Assembly: GCA_937981305.1 (NCBI GenBank)
Contig: CALJPB010000134.1
Span: 1 to 14,481, forward strand
Origin: an uncultured Selenomonas sp.
Lineage (GTDB): Bacteria; Bacillota; Negativicutes; Selenomonadales; Selenomonadaceae
Reading direction: 5' to 3'
DNA: 14,481 nt
Shown here piece by piece: positions 14,161 to 14,481 of this stretch. Position 1 is the first letter of the stretch; the number at the start of each line of letters is the position of its first letter. The notes beneath the pieces are model-generated. The model had not been told where the DNA came from, searched no databases, and saw only the letters and a list, made by a program, of their open reading frames with translations. Made by a program: the position numbers and the translations under genes.

Positions 14161-14481
14161 ACTATGTTTCGGGGCTGATGCTCGGCGCATCGCTGGTCAA
14201 TATGCTGCGGCAGTCCGCCGGCGGTGCGGGCGGCATGAATGCGGGCTTTGCACAGGGGATGGGCGGCGGACGCGGACGCTCGATGCAGGGCGGCACGCTG
14301 TCCGGTTTCCCCATGATGCCAGGAGCGGGGCAGAGCGGGGTATCCGCTCTTGCGGGGCTGCTCGGCGGGATGGGGCGGTCCGGTGGTTCGACGGGGAGCC
14401 TTCCGTCTGCGTGGGGGAAGGAGAGCGCGTCACCTGCGCCGCCGCAGATGAAAAGCGACGGGGAAAAGCCCTTTGTCTGCG
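14157..14481 (+). CDS. Gly/Met-rich protein, 3' partial
   Basis: This frame starts with the ATG at 14157, coupled to the HMA-like gene by ATGA and preceded by GAGGAGGAGGG (14142-14152). The 108 residues seen run to the right edge without a stop. The first 18 residues (NYVSGLMLGASLVNML) could be a short hydrophobic helix. The rest is low complexity, with about ten methionines and many Gly, Ser and Ala residues, for example GGGRGRSMQGG and GFPMMPGAGQ. It then turns polar and ends in GEKPFVC at the edge. No function can be given. It may be a linker leading into another domain, possibly a second HMA-like one, or a Met-rich metal-handling protein. Confidence 0.65.
   Translation, partial: MNYVSGLMLGASLVNMLRQSAGGAGGMNAGFAQGMGGGRGRSMQGGTLSGFPMMPGAGQSGVSALAGLLGGMGRSGGSTGSLPSAWGKESASPAPPQMKSDGEKPFVC

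Noticed and set aside
1..14481. CRISPR arrays, tRNA or rRNA genes, insertion sequences
   Set aside because: No regularly spaced repeats, cloverleaf-like segments, transposase motifs or terminal inverted repeats with target duplications were seen by eye.

Overview
The window looks like a chromosomal piece of a fairly GC-rich Gram-negative Firmicute, with Selenomonas or a related Negativicute as the best guess. The reasons are strong AGGAGG-type ribosome binding sites, GTG and TTG starts beside ATG, sugar genes typical of an outer-surface glycan, and a YibE/F membrane protein of a kind common in Firmicutes. The taxonomy is inference; no marker gene is present.

Region 1 (1-12006, + strand) is a tightly packed surface-glycan operon. 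In order it holds: a thiamine diphosphate enzyme cut by the left edge; a fusion of a CMP-nonulosonate cytidylyltransferase with a PseG-like domain; a NeuB-family nonulosonate synthase with a SAF domain; a GT8 glycosyltransferase with an extra C-terminal nucleotide-binding-like module; a radical SAM protein with the same kind of module at its N terminus; an unrecognised 67-residue protein; an AT-rich radical SAM/SPASM protein; an extended SDR; an RfbH-type CDP-4-keto-6-deoxyglucose-3-dehydrase; and a large protein with a GT2 domain. Genes overlap or lie within about 40 bases of each other. The series ends at a clear intrinsic terminator at 12030-12057.

Read together, the operon suggests two sugar chemistries. 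One is a sialic-acid-like nonulosonic acid, made and activated by the NeuB and NeuA/PseG genes. The other is a 3,6-dideoxyhexose, made by RfbH with the SDR as a likely ketoreductase. The thiamine diphosphate enzyme could add a two-carbon branch, as YerE does in yersiniose synthesis. The two glycosyltransferase genes would assemble the glycan. The roles of the two radical SAM proteins are unknown and are the most novel part of the locus.

Region 2 (12022-13170, - strand) is a YibE/F-family membrane protein that converges on the operon. Region 3 (13171-13508) is a non-coding divergent regulatory region. It has a near-consensus sigma-70 promoter (TTGACA, 17-base spacer, TATACT) whose -35 sits in one arm of a perfect 12-base inverted repeat, and a second 7-7-7 inverted repeat. 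Region 4 (13509 to the end, + strand) holds a 66-residue membrane-anchored coiled-coil protein with its own terminator, a 20-base operator-like palindrome, a small HMA-like protein without a CxxC motif, and the start of a Gly/Met-rich protein that runs off the right edge. No tRNA, rRNA, CRISPR array or insertion sequence was seen.
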